Assembly (NCBI RefSeq): GCF_002288325.1
Contig: NZ_CP016780.1
Span: 744,001-808,000, forward strand
DNA length: 64,000 nt
From: Candidatus Planktophila lacus
Lineage (GTDB): Bacteria; Actinomycetota; Actinomycetes; Nanopelagicales; Nanopelagicaceae
Reading direction: 5' to 3'
Below are positions 52,592-60,296 of this stretch, in pieces. The position numbers and the translations under genes are program-made. Under the pieces are notes generated by a model, which was not told the DNA's origin, ran no database searches, and saw only the letters and a program-made list of their open reading frames with translations. Position 1 is the stretch's first letter, and each line of letters begins with the position of its first letter.

Positions 52592-53335
52592 TTACTTCTC
52601 TTTACGTTGGTAAGAAGAGAATTCGCCAATTAGCGAAAATCCAACCTTTTCGTATGCGCGCTTGGCGCTAAAGTTTCCAGCGAAGACTCCTAAGCCAACA
52701 TGTGCAATACCTCTGCTATTTGCAGTTGAGAGCATTCGCGAGACAAGTGTCTGGGCCAAACCTTTGGAACGATAATCCGAATGTGTTGCAATAGATGCAA
52801 ACATCACTTCTCCAGTTCGCCATTTGACCAGGGCGCCAGTTGCTACCAGTTGATCATCTTTGCGAATCGCTCCCCAAAAGAGAACTTCTTCATTTCCTGG
52901 CCAAACCGAAGAGTTTGGAGCATGCACTTCAAGTAGCGCCTTTACCTCTTCATTGTTCGTCGCTTCGTCGGCACCTTCAAAAATCGCGAATGTATAAGTA
53001 TCTATTGAGTAGAAATCCCAATCTGCGCGATGGGTAAAGCTATCTAAATTGACTTCAATTCCGCGTGATGTCGCTACGCGGTCGCATGCCAGAATTTTTG
53101 GATTTCTGCCAAGCGCCATTGCGAAGATAGATCCATCTTCATCCTTTACGGAAAAACTTAGATTTTCAGGATCTACAATTGCCTCAATAAATTTGTGCTC
53201 TGGTGAATACGTAGTAAAGGTCTCAAAGAATTTAGGCCTACCTTCCAGAAGTTCAAGTACTTGACGATGGTCTTTAATCGAGGAAGAAGTCAAGAAGAAA
53301 ATCCGTTGTTCCAGGAACGACCGAGTACTTTTCAA
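52592..53335 (-). CDS. GNAT-family N-acetyltransferase
   Basis: 247 aa. The C-terminal GNAT fold shows VATGALVKWRTGEVMFASIATHSDYRSKGLAQTLVSRML-type acetyl-CoA motif A (SDYRSKGLAQTL) and GVFAGNFSAKRAYEKVGF (motif B). The N-terminal ~120 residues are a separate, variable domain. Target unknown. As drawn it overlaps the SDR gene by 62 nt; an internal TTG at 53293 would reduce that, so the start is uncertain. Confidence 0.83.
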   Translation of the reverse strand: MKSTRSFLEQRIFFLTSSSIKDHRQVLELLEGRPKFFETFTTYSPEHKFIEAIVDPENLSFSVKDEDGSIFAMALGRNPKILACDRVATSRGIEVNLDSFTHRADWDFYSIDTYTFAIFEGADEATNNEEVKALLEVHAPNSSVWPGNEEVLFWGAIRKDDQLVATGALVKWRTGEVMFASIATHSDYRSKGLAQTLVSRMLSTANSRGIAHVGLGVFAGNFSAKRAYEKVGFSLIGEFSSYQRKEK

Positions 53336-54119
53336 GATCTGTTACTCCGACAGATGCTAGAACTTCGTCATCTACGAAGAAGTTTCCGGTGCAATCTTTC
53401 GATTCGCGATTGAGAATTGCATAGGCCGCATCAGCCAAAATCTCTGGCGTTCTGCAAGCGGCGGTATCAATTCCAGGAATCATCTGCAAAGCCGCGGTAT
53501 CAATCGCTGTGCGTGGCCATAAGGCATTTACGGCAATTCCTGTTTTGCGAAACTCTTCAGACATTCCAAGCACGCACATCGACATGCCGTACTTCGCCAT
53601 TGTGTATGCCACGTGGTGCTGAAACCACTTCGCCTTCATAGAAAGCGGCGGAGAGAGCGTGAGAATGTGAGGATTGCGTCCGGCCTTTGCGGATTCACGA
53701 AGATGCGGAATTGCAGCCTGAGAAGTCAAGAATGTACCTCGCACATTTACGTCAAACATCAAATCAAAACGCTTGGCTGGTGTTGCCTCTGTTGGCGTTA
53801 AATTGATGGCGCTTGCGTTATTGATCAAAATATCTATGCCACCGAACTCTTGCGCTGCCTGATTTACAGCAGCTGCAATTTGCTCTTCATCTCTTAAATC
53901 GCATTGGATTGGCAGCGCTACTCCGCCAGCATCGCGAATCTCTTGAGCAGCTGAGTGAATAGTTCCGGGCAGCTTTGGATTGGGTTCGGAAGTCTTCGCG
54001 GCAATTGCAACTGATGCTCCGTCACGAGCTGCGCGTAGGGCTATTGCCAGACCGATACCTCTCGAACCTCCAGTAATAAAGATTCGCTTTCCTGAAAGAT
54101 CTCCTGAGATGGTCATCAT
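53274..54119 (-). CDS. Short-chain dehydrogenase/reductase, HSDL2-like
   Basis: 281 aa. FITGGSRGIGLAIALRAARDG is the NAD(P) site; ILINNASAINL the NNAG-like motif; HVAYTMAKYGMSMCVLG the catalytic YxxxK; NALWPRTAIDTAA the cofactor loop. PRTAIDTAAL and the C-terminal part match the hydroxysteroid-dehydrogenase-like 2 group. Overlaps the enoyl-CoA hydratase by 4 nt, which suggests a 3-hydroxyacyl or steroid-like carbon substrate in the same pathway. Confidence 0.88.
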   Translation of the reverse strand: MMTISGDLSGKRIFITGGSRGIGLAIALRAARDGASVAIAAKTSEPNPKLPGTIHSAAQEIRDAGGVALPIQCDLRDEEQIAAAVNQAAQEFGGIDILINNASAINLTPTEATPAKRFDLMFDVNVRGTFLTSQAAIPHLRESAKAGRNPHILTLSPPLSMKAKWFQHHVAYTMAKYGMSMCVLGMSEEFRKTGIAVNALWPRTAIDTAALQMIPGIDTAACRTPEILADAAYAILNRESKDCTGNFFVDDEVLASVGVTDLEKYSVVPGTTDFLLDFFLD

Positions 54120-54859
54120 TTACCCTTCTTAGCCATAAAGTTCATAAACGCTTCCATCGCTTCTTCGGATTGAAGGGCGAGTGAGAAGAGTTCAAATTCT
54201 GCTTTCATAACCGCGGCAACGGCATCGTGCTTGCTCGCCTTCAAAAGCGCCTTGGTGTTGATCATCGCTTGTGGTGGTTGCTCTGAGATATGAGTTGCGA
54301 TTTCCAGGGCTTCACGCAAAGGATCTGATGCAATTGATGCAACTAGACCCATCTCTTTCGCGCTATCGGCTCCAAAACTTTCTCCGGTCATAAAAATCTT
54401 CGCAGCTCTCTGATATCCAACTAAAAGAGGAAAGAGATAACTTGAGCCCGCTTCTGGAACTAATCCGAGTGATGCAAATGGCATGGAAAACTTGGCACTT
54501 GGTCCTGCCACTACAACATCGCAATGCAACAACATCGTTGTTCCAACTCCGACGGCATTTCCCTTTACTGCGGCGATTAGCGGTTTTGGAAACTCGAGTA
54601 GCGAACCAAGAAAACGAGCAACGTCACTGTCTTCATTAGTTGGTGGATTAGCTAAAAAATCTGCAATGTCATTCCCTGCGGTGAAATGATCGCCCTCAGA
54701 AGTGATGATCAATGCGCGAACTCCAAAGTCGCCGGCCGCCTCATTTAGCCCATTTGCAAGGCCCGCATACATCTCACGTGTGAGCGCATTCATTTTTTCG
54801 GGGCGGTTAAAGGAGAGGATCTGTATCGATCCCTCACGCCGGCTGGTGATTTGATCCAT
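54116..54859 (-). CDS. Enoyl-CoA hydratase/isomerase family protein
   Basis: 247 aa crotonase fold. ILSFNRPEKMNALTREMY, the oxyanion region TAGNDIADFL and AAVKGNAVGVGTTMLLHCDVVVAG are clear. The second catalytic glutamate expected near SLGLVPEAGSSYLFPLLVG is present in PEAGSS, consistent with hydratase or isomerase activity. First gene of a small minus-strand operon with the SDR and probably the acetyltransferase. Confidence 0.9.
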   Translation of the reverse strand: MDQITSRREGSIQILSFNRPEKMNALTREMYAGLANGLNEAAGDFGVRALIITSEGDHFTAGNDIADFLANPPTNEDSDVARFLGSLLEFPKPLIAAVKGNAVGVGTTMLLHCDVVVAGPSAKFSMPFASLGLVPEAGSSYLFPLLVGYQRAAKIFMTGESFGADSAKEMGLVASIASDPLREALEIATHISEQPPQAMINTKALLKASKHDAVAAVMKAEFELFSLALQSEEAMEAFMNFMAKKGK

Positions 54860-54865
54860 GCCCGA

Positions 54866-54871
54866 ATACTA
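54866..54871 (-). promoter_or_regulatory. -10 element, leaderless start of the enoyl-CoA hydratase operon
   Basis: TAGTAT on the minus strand, 6 nt before ATG 54859. Confidence 0.55.
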
Positions 54872-54931
54872 CTCGCCAGTAAAACTAAGACTCACCAAGG
54901 TTTAAGTCGCCTGAACCTCATAAGTGAGTCG

Positions 54932-55030
54932 TACCCTTAAGCATTCCCTGAAACTTCCCCAGCAAAGAGGGCCCACGCTCGGTGGACCTTCCTTAAGCGC
55001 CATTACCGTCTGCGGTAATCGGAAAGGAAG
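54932..55030 (+). promoter_or_regulatory. Structured leader of the nucleobase permease, candidate cis-regulatory RNA
   Basis: A possible -10 (TACCCT, 54932-54937) gives a ~90-nt leader with two hairpins: 54968-54990 (AGGGCCCAC/GTGGACCTT, one mismatch) and 55002-55019 (ATTACCG/CGGTAAT, perfect 7 bp, 4-nt loop). The second ends 3 nt before the AAAGGAAG ribosome site. It does not match the purine riboswitch core that I know. Confidence 0.35.
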
Positions 55031-55033
55031 ACA

Positions 55034-56302
55034 ATGTCGTTACTTTCATGGAAGCTCCACGGAGACGGAAAGAGTGTATCTGCTGGAGGAGTCGTATCAA
55101 CAGATGAAAGACTTACTTGGCCTCGCACAATCGGAGTCGGTCTACAACATATCGCTGCGATGTTTGGTGCAACGTTTCTAGTTCCGATTATTACTGGCTT
55201 CTCCCCTACAACAACTCTATTCTTTTCAGGAATTGGAACCATCCTCTTCCTAATAATCACCAAAAATAGAGTTCCAAGTTATCTAGGTTCATCCTTCGCA
55301 TTTCTAGGGCCAATCGCAGCCGCAATGACAGCAGCTGGAACTGGTGGCGGAATGGCAGCAGCACTTGGCGGAATCGTCTTTACCGGCGTTGTTCTAGCCT
55401 TGGTTGGTCTTGCAGTTCGCGCAGCGGGAATCGGGTGGATTAACTGGCTACTTCCACCAGTTGTAACTGGAACGATCGTTATGTTGATCGGTTTCAACTT
55501 GGCAGGTGCTGCAAAAGGTAACTTCACCAAGGAACCACTAATTGCGATCATTACGCTTGCGAGCATCGGTGTAATCGGTGCATTCTCAAAAGGCTTTATG
55601 AGCCGCATCAGTATCTTCTTGGGACTTGTTGTTGGTTACGTTGTCGCGCTAGCCATGGGCGATGTCGATACAAAGGGAATCTCAGCAGCTGCTTGGTTCG
55701 ATACCCCAACATTTACAACGCCAACATTTAGCACCAACATCATGATCCTCTTCTTACCTGTCGTTCTTGTTTTGATCGCAGAGAACGTCGGCCATGTTAA
55801 AGCCGTCGCTGCGATGACCGGAAAAGATCTAGATGATCAAATGGGCAATGCGTTGATGGCAGATGGACTTGCAACTACTGTTGCTGGTTTCGGTGGTGGC
55901 TCTGGAACAACTACTTATGCAGAAAATATTGGAGTAATGGCGGCAACTCGCGTTTACTCAACTGCTGCATATTGGATCGCTGGCATTGGAGCAATCTTGC
56001 TATCGCTATCACCAAAATTTGGCGCAGTGCTTAGCGCTACTCCAGCTGGCGCCCTTGGTGGCGTATCAACAGCGCTCTTCGGAATGATCGGCATCTTGGG
56101 TGCGAGAATCTGGATCGAGAGCAAAGTTGATTTCTCTAACTCAACCAACTTACTGATTGCAGCATCTGCTCTAATCATGGGTATTGCTGACTATTCATGG
56201 ACCCAAGGCGATTACACCTTCACAGGTATCGTCAACGGAACACTGGTTGCTGTAATCGGTTATCGAGTGCTCCATGCAATTTCGAAAGCTCGGGGCAATT
56301 AA
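55034..56302 (+). CDS. NCS2-family nucleobase permease (uracil/xanthine type)
   Basis: 422 aa with fourteen short helices expected. GLQHIAAMFGATFLVPIITG is the hallmark of the family; VPSYLGSSFAFLGPI, LIAENVGHVKAVAAMTGKDLD and GGFGGGSGTTTYAENIGVMA-like sequence (substrate-site Glu in ENVGH and AENIG) follow. Proton-coupled uracil uptake is likeliest; xanthine/guanine cannot be excluded. Good Shine-Dalgarno behind a structured leader; strong terminator after. Confidence 0.93.
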   Translation: MSLLSWKLHGDGKSVSAGGVVSTDERLTWPRTIGVGLQHIAAMFGATFLVPIITGFSPTTTLFFSGIGTILFLIITKNRVPSYLGSSFAFLGPIAAAMTAAGTGGGMAAALGGIVFTGVVLALVGLAVRAAGIGWINWLLPPVVTGTIVMLIGFNLAGAAKGNFTKEPLIAIITLASIGVIGAFSKGFMSRISIFLGLVVGYVVALAMGDVDTKGISAAAWFDTPTFTTPTFSTNIMILFLPVVLVLIAENVGHVKAVAAMTGKDLDDQMGNALMADGLATTVAGFGGGSGTTTYAENIGVMAATRVYSTAAYWIAGIGAILLSLSPKFGAVLSATPAGALGGVSTALFGMIGILGARIWIESKVDFSNSTNLLIAASALIMGIADYSWTQGDYTFTGIVNGTLVAVIGYRVLHAISKARGN

Positions 56303-56323
56303 CCAGTAAGTAATTAACTACCG

Positions 56324-56360
56324 AATAGGCGGGCCAAGAAATTGGTCCGCCTATTTCTTT
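56324..56360 (+). terminator. Intrinsic terminator of the NCS2 permease gene
   Basis: Stem of 14 bp (AATAGGCGGGCCAA/TTGGTCCGCCTATT, one G-T pair) with a GAAA tetraloop, then TTTCTTT. Confidence 0.92.
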
Positions 56361-56382
56361 CCCACATCATTTAATATTTGGT

Positions 56383-56388
56383 TAGAAT
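56383..56388 (+). promoter_or_regulatory. -10 element, leaderless start of the LysE–nuclease operon
   Basis: TAGAAT, 6 nt before ATG 56395, just downstream of the NCS2 terminator. Confidence 0.55.
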
Positions 56389-56394
56389 TCTGAA

Positions 56395-57048
56395 ATGGTT
56401 ATCCCATCGCGCTTGATTGAATACATCATCGCCGCGATGATAATTATTCTGGCGCCCGGTCCTAGCGTCTTGTTTGTAATTGCCCGCGCCATTGCCTGGG
56501 GAAGAAAAGTCGCAGTCTTTACAGTTGCCGGCAATGTAACCGGCGCATTCTTTTTATCTTCGCTTGTTGCTTTCGGTTTAGGTCCAATCCTTTCAAGGTC
56601 TGACCTTGCTTACTCCGCAGTGCAATGGGGTGGCGGTGGATATCTGGTCTTCCTAGGAATAACCGCAATTAGGGCGCGCAAGATTGCCGCTGCTGATATG
56701 AAGAGCCAAGGAAGCGTCGTTCCAACCTTCTGGCGTTCTGTGCGTGATGGTTTCTGGGTTGGTGCGCTAAATCCTAAAGGTTTAGTTTTCTATGCCGCAG
56801 TCCTGCCTCAGTTTGTAGATATCGATCGCGGAAATGTAACTGGACAATTACTCTTTCTCGGCGCGCTCTTTTCGATTTTAGCTTTTATCTCAGATGGAAC
56901 ATGGGGGCTCTTGGCGGGAACAGCGCGGGCATGGCTGGCAAGTGATGAGAAACGGTTAGAACTTTTAAGATTTATTGGTGGTTGTGTGATGATTATCTTG
57001 GGTCTATTGGTGATCGCGTCAGCCCTTCGTGATTTAATCAATACATGA
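56395..57048 (+). CDS. LysE/RhtB-family amino-acid exporter
   Basis: 217 aa, six helices. IILAPGPSVLFVIARAIAWGRKVA is the family's N-terminal signature (PGPxxLxV), and FWVGALNPKGLVFYAAVLPQFV carries the NPK motif. Exports amino acids such as homoserine or lysine, with unknown specificity here. The nuclease gene starts in its stop codon (ATGA). Confidence 0.92.
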   Translation: MVIPSRLIEYIIAAMIIILAPGPSVLFVIARAIAWGRKVAVFTVAGNVTGAFFLSSLVAFGLGPILSRSDLAYSAVQWGGGGYLVFLGITAIRARKIAAADMKSQGSVVPTFWRSVRDGFWVGALNPKGLVFYAAVLPQFVDIDRGNVTGQLLFLGALFSILAFISDGTWGLLAGTARAWLASDEKRLELLRFIGGCVMIILGLLVIASALRDLINT

Positions 57049-57749
57049 GTTCATCAACTAATGCCAAGATAGTTAAACCCGAAAAACCCGCGCGCGACAC
57101 TATTGCGCCATCGGATCTAACCTTTGGGCTTTCTACTTGCAAGCGTTGCCTTTGGATTAAGTACTGGTTTAAAGTCACGATGCCTGGCCAATTTCCTTTA
57201 GTTAAACCTCTCTCATCTGCGCAAGAAGAACATTTCCGCCGCGCATCGATGCCTGATCTTGATCCATCACTTGCGCCGGGCGTTGTTAAGCAATGGGGGC
57301 AATGGGTTAAGAGCGCACCTATTGAGATCAATGGTGAGGCAACCCGTTGGCGGATTCTTGGAATTTACGACCTGCTCGCACACTATGACGATGGCAGTGT
57401 AGGAATCATCGACTGCAAGGTCTCGGATTCAGATCGCGATAACGCGCAGTTCTATGCGCCGCAGCTTGAGGCTTACGCCTACGCGCTCGAAAATCCTGAA
57501 AAGGGTAAACCCTTCCCCGTTTCATCAATGGGTCTGCTGGTCTGGAAGTTAGCCGGAGTTACACCGACAGCAGATGGCGCTCATGGCTTTGGCGTAACCC
57601 AGCATTATCTCCATGTCACGCGTGATCAAGCGCAATTTAAATCTTTGATCGCCGATTTGATAAACGTTATCGAGGGCGAACTACCTGATGCAGGGGTGGA
57701 TTGCGATACCTGCAACTACTTAACTAAGCGCTTATCTTTAGAGAGTTAA
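57045..57749 (+). CDS. Predicted Fe-S PD-(D/E)XK nuclease (RecB/Cas4-like)
   Basis: 234 aa. GIYDLLAHYDDGSVGIIDCKVSD supplies the motif: D109, then D123-x-K125. QFYAPQLEAYAYAL (Q135, Y144 region) is the QxxxY element of RecB-type nucleases. Four cysteines are placed as C32-x2-C35 near the N-terminus and C220-x2-C223 near the C-terminus, the pattern that holds a 4Fe-4S cluster in Cas4/AddB proteins (there with three of the Cys at the C-terminus). No cas genes or repeats are nearby, so a repair role is likelier. Stop abuts the convergent acyltransferase. Confidence 0.78.
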   Translation: MSSSTNAKIVKPEKPARDTIAPSDLTFGLSTCKRCLWIKYWFKVTMPGQFPLVKPLSSAQEEHFRRASMPDLDPSLAPGVVKQWGQWVKSAPIEINGEATRWRILGIYDLLAHYDDGSVGIIDCKVSDSDRDNAQFYAPQLEAYAYALENPEKGKPFPVSSMGLLVWKLAGVTPTADGAHGFGVTQHYLHVTRDQAQFKSLIADLINVIEGELPDAGVDCDTCNYLTKRLSLES

Positions 57750-58436
57750 CTAACCCTCTTCGTCTTCGGTACTTTTCTTCGCCTTCGTTGCATATGTATC
57801 GACATACTCTTGTCCTGATAAGGCTTGGATAGTCTCCATGATTTGATCAGTGACATCACGCAGGTGCTGTAAATCCGTGGAATCGCCTTCAAAGTACATT
57901 GGCTCGCCGAAGATCATTTCAACGCGCATCACCTTTGGAACAACAGTTCCGGTTGGCTGAATCTTTTCGGTATTAAACATCGCTACTGGAATAATTGGAG
58001 CACCTGATTCGATTGCAAGACGTGCAATACCTGTTCGACCTTTATAGAGCCTGCCATCTGGTGAGCGCGTACCTTCAGGGTAGATACCCAGACACTTACC
58101 TTCAGCTAAAACTTTCAAACCGGTAATCAGCGCTGCTTCACTGCGACGACCACCAGAGCGATCAACCGGAACTTGACCGAGGGCGATAAAAGTTAACTTC
58201 TTTAGTAATCCCTTTGGGCCAGGTGATGTGAAGTATTCACTCTTTGCCAAAAAAGTGACCTTGCGCGGAACAACCAACGGCATGAATATGGAGTCACTAA
58301 AAGATAGGTGGTTAGAGGCGATGATCACCGGGCCAGAACCTGGAACGTGGCGCAGCCCCTTTACCTTCGGGCGAAAGAGCACCATTAAAAATGGCGTTAA
58401 GAATGCGCGCAGAATGCCGTAAGGCAGGTTGTTCAT
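57750..58436 (-). CDS. 1-acyl-sn-glycerol-3-phosphate acyltransferase (PlsC-like)
   Basis: 228 aa. ASNHLSFSDSIFMPLV (NHxxxxD catalytic motif), FPEGTRSPDGRLYKGRTGIARLA region as YPEGTRSPDG and VPVAM. Charged C-terminus (KKSTEDEEG). Glycerophospholipid synthesis at the membrane. Second such gene in the window; the two differ enough to suggest different acyl or positional preference. Leaderless promoter. Confidence 0.92.
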   Translation of the reverse strand: MNNLPYGILRAFLTPFLMVLFRPKVKGLRHVPGSGPVIIASNHLSFSDSIFMPLVVPRKVTFLAKSEYFTSPGPKGLLKKLTFIALGQVPVDRSGGRRSEAALITGLKVLAEGKCLGIYPEGTRSPDGRLYKGRTGIARLAIESGAPIIPVAMFNTEKIQPTGTVVPKVMRVEMIFGEPMYFEGDSTDLQHLRDVTDQIMETIQALSGQEYVDTYATKAKKSTEDEEG

Positions 58437-58442
58437 GGCGTT

Positions 58443-58448
58443 AATTTA
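58443..58448 (-). promoter_or_regulatory. -10 element, leaderless start of the PlsC-like gene at 57.8 kb
   Basis: TAAATT on the minus strand, 6 nt before ATG 58436. Confidence 0.5.
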
Positions 58449-58473
58449 CCGCTTAACCAACCCATAACCAACC

Positions 58474-58479
58474 TAATGT
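58474..58479 (+). promoter_or_regulatory. -10 element of the 99-aa hypothetical gene
   Basis: TAATGT, 6 nt before ATG 58486. If the internal ATG 58507 is used instead, the same promoter would give a 21-nt leader with GGAG. Confidence 0.45.
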
Positions 58480-58485
58480 GCGAAT

Positions 58486-58785
58486 ATGAACCATGGAGCG
58501 CAAGAGATGAGCGGAAAAGATCCTGGACATGGCGAGCCAGATGACGCCCATGAACGCGAGTTGATCGATTTGGAATTTCAATCAATGGTTGAAGGTCTAT
58601 CACTCGATGAATCTTCTCCAACAACGTATTTAGATGAACTAGATAAATTTGAAGATCAGAATCGTTTTCAACCACCAGCACCACCAAAAGTTGGTTTAGG
58701 TGAAACTTTTAAGCGCGCTATAAATTCAATTAAGAAATGGAAGAACGGCCCAACCTTTCGCGACGACGATGGTGCCGCACTTTAA
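58486..58785 (+). CDS. Acidic hypothetical protein, 99 aa
   Basis: Highly acidic, mostly disordered: residues 12-60 are rich in Glu/Asp (HERELIDLEFQSMVEG, TTYLDELDKFED), followed by a Pro-rich hinge and a short basic segment (TFKRAINSIKKWKNGP). ATG 58507 with GGAG nine bases upstream is an alternative start. Ends 4 nt inside the ROK gene on the other strand. It resembles small actinobacterial proteins near glucokinase genes, but I cannot name a family. Confidence 0.65.
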   Translation: MNHGAQEMSGKDPGHGEPDDAHERELIDLEFQSMVEGLSLDESSPTTYLDELDKFEDQNRFQPPAPPKVGLGETFKRAINSIKKWKNGPTFRDDDGAAL

Positions 58786-59738
58786 ATTCTAGACAAATCA
58801 GCAACGCCAACTAATCCCGCGTTATTACCCAGTTCTGCTGGAACGATTTCGGGGTAAGGATGCTTTCCGGAGAATGGAATTAGGCTAAGTGCAGCTTTGC
58901 GCGTTGGTGACAAGAAAAGCTCACCGGCATCGATAACTCCCCCACCTAAAACGATGCAAGATGGATCGATCACCGCACAAAGCGATGCGATACCTGCTCC
59001 TAAGTAACTCGCCATCGTATTAAATGCAGCCAGAGCAACTGGATCTTCAGCGCGCGCTGCTTCAGTAATGTGATGGCCTTTAAGCCCTTCAAGGGTTCCA
59101 TCACCACGAGCCAGTAAATTTCTTGCAAGGTCAGGGCTGGCGTTGATCGCTTCTCGTGCATGTCGCATCAGTGCCGAACCTGATGCATATTGTTCAAGGC
59201 AGCCACGAATTCCGCACCCGCAGAGATGTCCATCCGGCACAACGCGAATGTGTCCTAATTCAGCGCCTATTCCGAAAGCTCCTCTAAAGACAGAGCCATC
59301 AAGAATCAAGCCTCCACCGACTCCTGTGCCTAAAGTGAGCATCATTAAATCTTTACGACCGCGTCCTGCTCCAAATTTAAATTCACCCCACGCGGCAGAG
59401 TTTGCATCATTTTCTAAGACAATTCGATTGCCAATAATCTGCTTTAGTTCCTGAACTAGATTTACGCCGTTCCAACCAGCGATATTTGGAGTAGCCAGAA
59501 TCGTTTGACGATCAGATGAGATAAATCCAGCCGCTGAAACACCGATCGATTCAACTGGGTATTCCTTTGATAATTCGTTTGCGACGTCGGCGATAGTTTG
59601 GGTTAACGCCTTACCACCTTCGCGCGGAGTATCACGGCGCGCAGTTGCCAGAATTTCTCCTGTTTGAGAGACAACCCCACCAAGGACCTTTGTGCCACCG
59701 ACATCTATGCCGATGGTATTTGAATTATCTTTACTCAT
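58782..59738 (-). CDS. ROK-family glucokinase
   Basis: 318 aa. IGIDVGGTKVLGGVV is the phosphate-1 motif, LENDANSAAWGEFKFGAG the catalytic-Asp region, LGTGVGGGLILDG the adenosine/phosphate-2 region, and GHIRVVPDGHLCGCGIRGCLEQYASG the ROK signature with the zinc-binding His and three cysteines. Phosphorylates glucose for glycolysis; a glucose/mannose-specific or polyphosphate-using variant is possible (polyphosphate glucokinases share the fold but are shorter). Confidence 0.92.
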   Translation of the reverse strand: MSKDNSNTIGIDVGGTKVLGGVVSQTGEILATARRDTPREGGKALTQTIADVANELSKEYPVESIGVSAAGFISSDRQTILATPNIAGWNGVNLVQELKQIIGNRIVLENDANSAAWGEFKFGAGRGRKDLMMLTLGTGVGGGLILDGSVFRGAFGIGAELGHIRVVPDGHLCGCGIRGCLEQYASGSALMRHAREAINASPDLARNLLARGDGTLEGLKGHHITEAARAEDPVALAAFNTMASYLGAGIASLCAVIDPSCIVLGGGVIDAGELFLSPTRKAALSLIPFSGKHPYPEIVPAELGNNAGLVGVADLSRI

Positions 59739-59774
59739 TAAGGTTCTTAAGGGCCCTTGATCTCGGTGAAGAAA

Positions 59775-60212
59775 TCAGCCTTCTATATGTTCTTTGAGTT
59801 GCTTAAGTGCTGACTCGATTGTTGACTTCTCTTGCTTTGTAATCATCATCGCTGGAATAGGCATCGATAAACCAACCGAAAGTTCATAAGTAACCGAGGT
59901 CGTATCGGAGTCGAGGCTCTTGAGTAAATATGCGCCATCCATCTTCGTTAAAATATTGGCATCTTCTAGTGAGAAGGTGACCTTACTTGGCGCTTCTGCC
60001 CATTCGAAGTTTAGAGTCACAACATCTTTTACCGCGCCGGCATCAACCGACAGGGTGGCCTTGGTAGCGCGCCCTTGGCCATCGCTCTCCAAAACATCTA
60101 CCTTCTTAAAGGCGCCTGACCATTGTGGGTAATCAGCAATTGCAAAAAGGGTGGCTGCTACCTGATCAAGTGGGGCATCGATGGAGATCGTTGAACTGCT
60201 CATATCGCTCAT
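59775..60212 (-). CDS. SRPBCC-family protein (Rv2185c-like position)
   Basis: 145 aa. STISIDAPLDQVAATLFAIADYPQWSGAFKKVDVLESD is a START/polyketide cyclase-like N-terminus (ADYPQW), and the C-terminal helix is LKQLKEHIEG. Probably binds a hydrophobic ligand. Next to a divergent long-chain acyl-CoA ligase, as in mycobacteria, which hints at lipid handling. Confidence 0.82.
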   Translation of the reverse strand: MSDMSSSTISIDAPLDQVAATLFAIADYPQWSGAFKKVDVLESDGQGRATKATLSVDAGAVKDVVTLNFEWAEAPSKVTFSLEDANILTKMDGAYLLKSLDSDTTSVTYELSVGLSMPIPAMMITKQEKSTIESALKQLKEHIEG

Positions 60213-60218
60213 GGCTGT

Positions 60219-60224
60219 AGGTTA
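60219..60224 (-). promoter_or_regulatory. -10 element, leaderless start of the SRPBCC gene
   Basis: TAACCT on the minus strand, 6 nt before ATG 60212. Confidence 0.5.
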
Positions 60225-60283
60225 CCTGAGAACGCTGTTAAAAAAGTACTTCGCAGCCTCTCCCCATTTTTCAAGGTGGGCGC

Positions 60284-60289
60284 TAGCGT
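60284..60289 (+). promoter_or_regulatory. -10 element, leaderless start of the acyl-CoA ligase operon
   Basis: TAGCGT, 7 nt before ATG 60297; it lies downstream of the earlier in-frame start at 60276 and so excludes it. Confidence 0.55.
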
Positions 60290-60296
60290 TAGCGCC

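Noticed and set aside
57045-57749. Cas4 of a CRISPR-Cas system
   Set aside because: No cas1/cas2 or repeat array is in the neighbourhood and the cysteine layout is 2+2 rather than the Cas4 1+3 arrangement.
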